This document shows positions 62,170 through 64,000 of a DNA stretch of 64,000 nucleotides, piece by piece (the first letter of the stretch is position 1; every line of letters starts with the position of its first letter). The notes beneath the pieces were generated by a model that was not told the origin of the DNA, ran no database searches, and was given only the letters and a program-made list of their open reading frames with translations. The stretch covers positions 1 through 64,000 of the forward strand of contig JAJTWZ010000005.1 in NCBI GenBank assembly GCA_021463145.1, given 5' to 3'. The stretch is from Blastocatellia bacterium. GTDB lineage: Bacteria; Acidobacteriota; Blastocatellia; UBA7656; JADIYM01. The position numbers were made by a program, and so were the translations under genes.

Positions 62170-62568
62170 ATGATTCCCGCACCCGTCGATGCCGGAGCAG
62201 AAGAAGTCGTAGTCAATGCGGTCCTCTGGCTCAAGCTGGGGGTCGAAGCGCTCGGCGCCCTGGTCATCGGCCTCGGTCTGGTCGCGGCCGTTGTCACGTT
62301 CGCACGGGCGTACACATCGCCCGTCATCCACGACTTCGATCAGGTTCGGCTGACACTCGCTAGATACCTGGCGCTCGGACTCGAATTCCAGCTTGGCGCC
62401 GACATCCTCTCCACTGCGGTGGCGCCAAGCTGGGACATGATCGGCAAGCTCGGAGCGATCGCCGTGCTGCGGACGGCACTCAACTACTTCCTCAGAAGCG
62501 AGATGGAACACGCCGGCAACCACGCCGCGGCCACACCCTCCGGGGATGGAGGTGAGGCCAGCGAGTGA
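62170..62568 (+). CDS. DUF1622 membrane protein
   Basis: A 132-residue membrane protein matching DUF1622. Helices lie at ~residues 14-45 (LWLKLGVEALGALVIGLGLV), 62-85 and 90-110, with the conserved RLTLARYLALGLEFQLGADI and LRTALNYFL. The C-terminal tail is short and polar. Function is unknown. GAGG lies upstream of the ATG. The neighbours are an HDAC-family protein and ilvD, which faces it convergently. Confidence 0.88.
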   Translation: MIPAPVDAGAEEVVVNAVLWLKLGVEALGALVIGLGLVAAVVTFARAYTSPVIHDFDQVRLTLARYLALGLEFQLGADILSTAVAPSWDMIGKLGAIAVLRTALNYFLRSEMEHAGNHAAATPSGDGGEASE

Positions 62569-62664
62569 GCGCCGGCGCGGTGGCTCGGGGATTCGCATGC
62601 GACCGCGCCCGTTCGGATTGCCGCCATCGGCGCGACGGCCGGGACGATCGCCCTCGTGGGTTCC

Positions 62665-64000
62665 TCACGGATTTCCGTCAGTCACCGCCCCCGTGTCGCT
62701 TCCCGAGACCGTGCGCGCGTACTTTCCGAGCACGCCCCGGACCGGCGTCACTGGCGGAACCCACTCGCCGCGCCTGCGCGCGAGCTCGCCTTCGTCCACC
62801 CCGAGCTCGAGGCGATTTTCCCCGAGATCGATCGTGATTCGGTCTCCGTCTCGCACTAGTGCAATCGGCCCCCCCGCCGCGGCCTCGGGCGCAACGTGGC
62901 CGACGACGAGACCGTGCGTCCCTCCCGAGAACCTTCCGTCGGTCACGAGGCCGACCGAAGAGCCGAGTCCCGCGCCGACCAGCGCCGACGTGACGGCGAG
63001 CATCTCTCGCATGCCCGGTCCGCCCCTTGGTCCCTCGTAGCGGATCACGAGCACGGACCCTGACTCGACCGTTCCGTCGAGCACCGCGCGAAGGCACGCC
63101 TCTTCACTGTCGAACACGCGGGCAGGCCCGGCGATCGACGAGCGCTCGACCCCGCTCGTCTTCGCCAGGGCACCCGCTGGCGCCAGACTGCCCCGCAGCA
63201 CGGCCAGGTGACCGGCGGGCGAGATCGGGCGATCCCACGGGCGGATCACCTCCTGATCCGCGGACGGCGTCTCCGGGACGTGAGCGAGCACCTCTTCAAG
63301 AGTCTCGCCGGTGACAGTCATTGCGGATCCGTCGATGGCGCCGTTGGAGAGGAGGATCTTCATCACCTGCGGCACGCCTCCCGCGCGGTGAAGGTCGACG
63401 GTGACGAACCGGCCCGACGGCTTGAGGTCGCACAGCACGGGAACCCGGCGCCGGACACGCTCGATGTCGTCGAGCACGAGGTCGACGCCTGCCGCGTGCG
63501 CGACCGCCAGCAGATGCAGCACCGCATTTGTCGAGCCTCCCAGCGCCATCACAACGGCGATCGCGTTCTCGAAGGCCGCGCGCGTGAAAAGCCGGCTCGG
63601 GAGGACGTTCCTTTCGATCGCAACGGCCAGCGCTTCGGCCGACCGCGCCGCGCTCTCGAGTTTCTCGTCGTCCTCGGCAGCCATGGTCGACGAGTAGGGC
63701 AGGCTCAGGCCCATAGCCTCGCACACGGCGGACATCGTGTTCGCCGTGAACATCCCGCCGCAGGCGCCGAAGCCAGGACACGCGTGGCGCTCCACTTCCT
63801 CGACCTCGCACTGTCCGATTTTTCCGGCCGAGTGGGCGCCAACGGCCTCGAACGCACTCACGACTGTCAGTTCGCAGCCGTCGAGCCGGCCTGGCTTGAT
63901 CGTCCCTCCATAGACGAACACGGACGGCACGTCGAGCCGGGCGATCGCGATCATCGCACCCGGCATGTTCTTGTCGCATCCGCCGATTGCCAGCAGCCCG
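62665..64000 (-). CDS. ilvD: Dihydroxy-acid dehydratase, partial
   Basis: C-terminal ~445 residues of an IlvD/Edd-family Fe-S dehydratase, which makes 2-keto acids in branched-chain amino acid synthesis. Seen: [10 protein letters not shown] near the truncated edge, [18 protein letters not shown] (Fe-S cysteines), [14 protein letters not shown] and the C-terminal segment [14 protein letters not shown]. The 5' part lies beyond the window end. It converges on the DUF1622 gene. IlvD is more likely than Edd on these motifs, but the two share them. Confidence 0.9.
   Translation of the reverse strand, partial: GLLAIGGCDKNMPGAMIAIARLDVPSVFVYGGTIKPGRLDGCELTVVSAFEAVGAHSAGKIGQCEVEEVERHACPGFGACGGMFTANTMSAVCEAMGLSLPYSSTMAAEDDEKLESAARSAEALAVAIERNVLPSRLFTRAAFENAIAVVMALGGSTNAVLHLLAVAHAAGVDLVLDDIERVRRRVPVLCDLKPSGRFVTVDLHRAGGVPQVMKILLSNGAIDGSAMTVTGETLEEVLAHVPETPSADQEVIRPWDRPISPAGHLAVLRGSLAPAGALAKTSGVERSSIAGPARVFDSEEACLRAVLDGTVESGSVLVIRYEGPRGGPGMREMLAVTSALVGAGLGSSVGLVTDGRFSGGTHGLVVGHVAPEAAAGGPIALVRDGDRITIDLGENRLELGVDEGELARRRGEWVPPVTPVRGVLGKYARTVSGSDTGAVTDGNP

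Overview
The window is GC-rich bacterial chromosome, densely coding, with almost no phage-like content. The mix of a tricorn-type protease, an M61 peptidase, a GH63/MGH1-like glucosidase, zwf-opcA-gnd genes, System II cytochrome c maturation and many multiheme c-type cytochromes suggests a Gram-negative from an environmental lineage such as Acidobacteriota (Vicinamibacteria-like). That placement is inferred from gene content; the sequence holds no rRNA or other direct marker. No tRNA, rRNA or CRISPR array was recognised.

Layout. 1-15.7 kb holds housekeeping and accessory genes: a multi-PAS GGDEF-EAL protein between inverted copies of a dispersed repeat, a degenerate Clp-like ATPase with a zinc-ribbon membrane protein, citrate synthase, a DinB-like protein, L-aspartate oxidase (nadB), an M61 peptidase, a DUF4139 protein, a TPR protein ending inside another repeat copy, the RNase P RNA gene (rnpB, minus strand) and an SCP2-domain protein. 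15.8-31.2 kb is one long plus-strand redox locus with a good promoter in front. It encodes a GlcG/DUF336 protein, two nine-heme cytochromes, a tetraheme cytochrome, ResB and CcsA, a TPR protein, a fusion of two cyclic-nucleotide-binding domains with polyferredoxin and membrane domains, a fusion of an FHA domain with a seven-heme cytochrome, and a membrane ferredoxin-flavoprotein. 31.5-33.7 kb holds a UbiA-like protein and a Y1 (IS200-type) transposase bracketed by inverted REP/REPIN-like palindromes, followed by a 19/22-bp tandem array.

33.7-43.8 kb holds a tricorn protease, a CsgG-like protein, a DUF4287 protein, mgtE and a histidine kinase/response regulator pair. 43.8-47.0 kb is a small stress-type group: GrpE, universal stress protein plus a broken copy, a Rnk/GreA-like factor and two small zinc-ribbon proteins. 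47.1-54.1 kb is an oxidative pentose phosphate group (gnd, zwf, opcA) ending in a GH63-like glucosidase. 54.2-60.6 kb is a second electron-transfer locus: an outer-membrane beta-barrel protein followed by a 1441-residue decaheme cytochrome with LVIVD-type repeats. 61-64 kb has a histone-deacetylase-family protein, a DUF1622 membrane protein and the C-terminal part of ilvD, cut by the window edge.

How it works together (inference). The two cytochrome loci carry about 39 heme-binding motifs. Together they could move electrons from a cytoplasmic or inner-membrane redox module (polyferredoxin and flavoprotein) through periplasmic multiheme proteins towards an outer-membrane porin-cytochrome unit. 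The FHA and cNMP-binding domains fused directly to redox proteins suggest post-translational control by phosphorylation and by a nucleotide or other small ligand. Several genes lack a Shine-Dalgarno sequence and have a -10-like box 6-8 nt before the start codon, which suggests leaderless transcripts.
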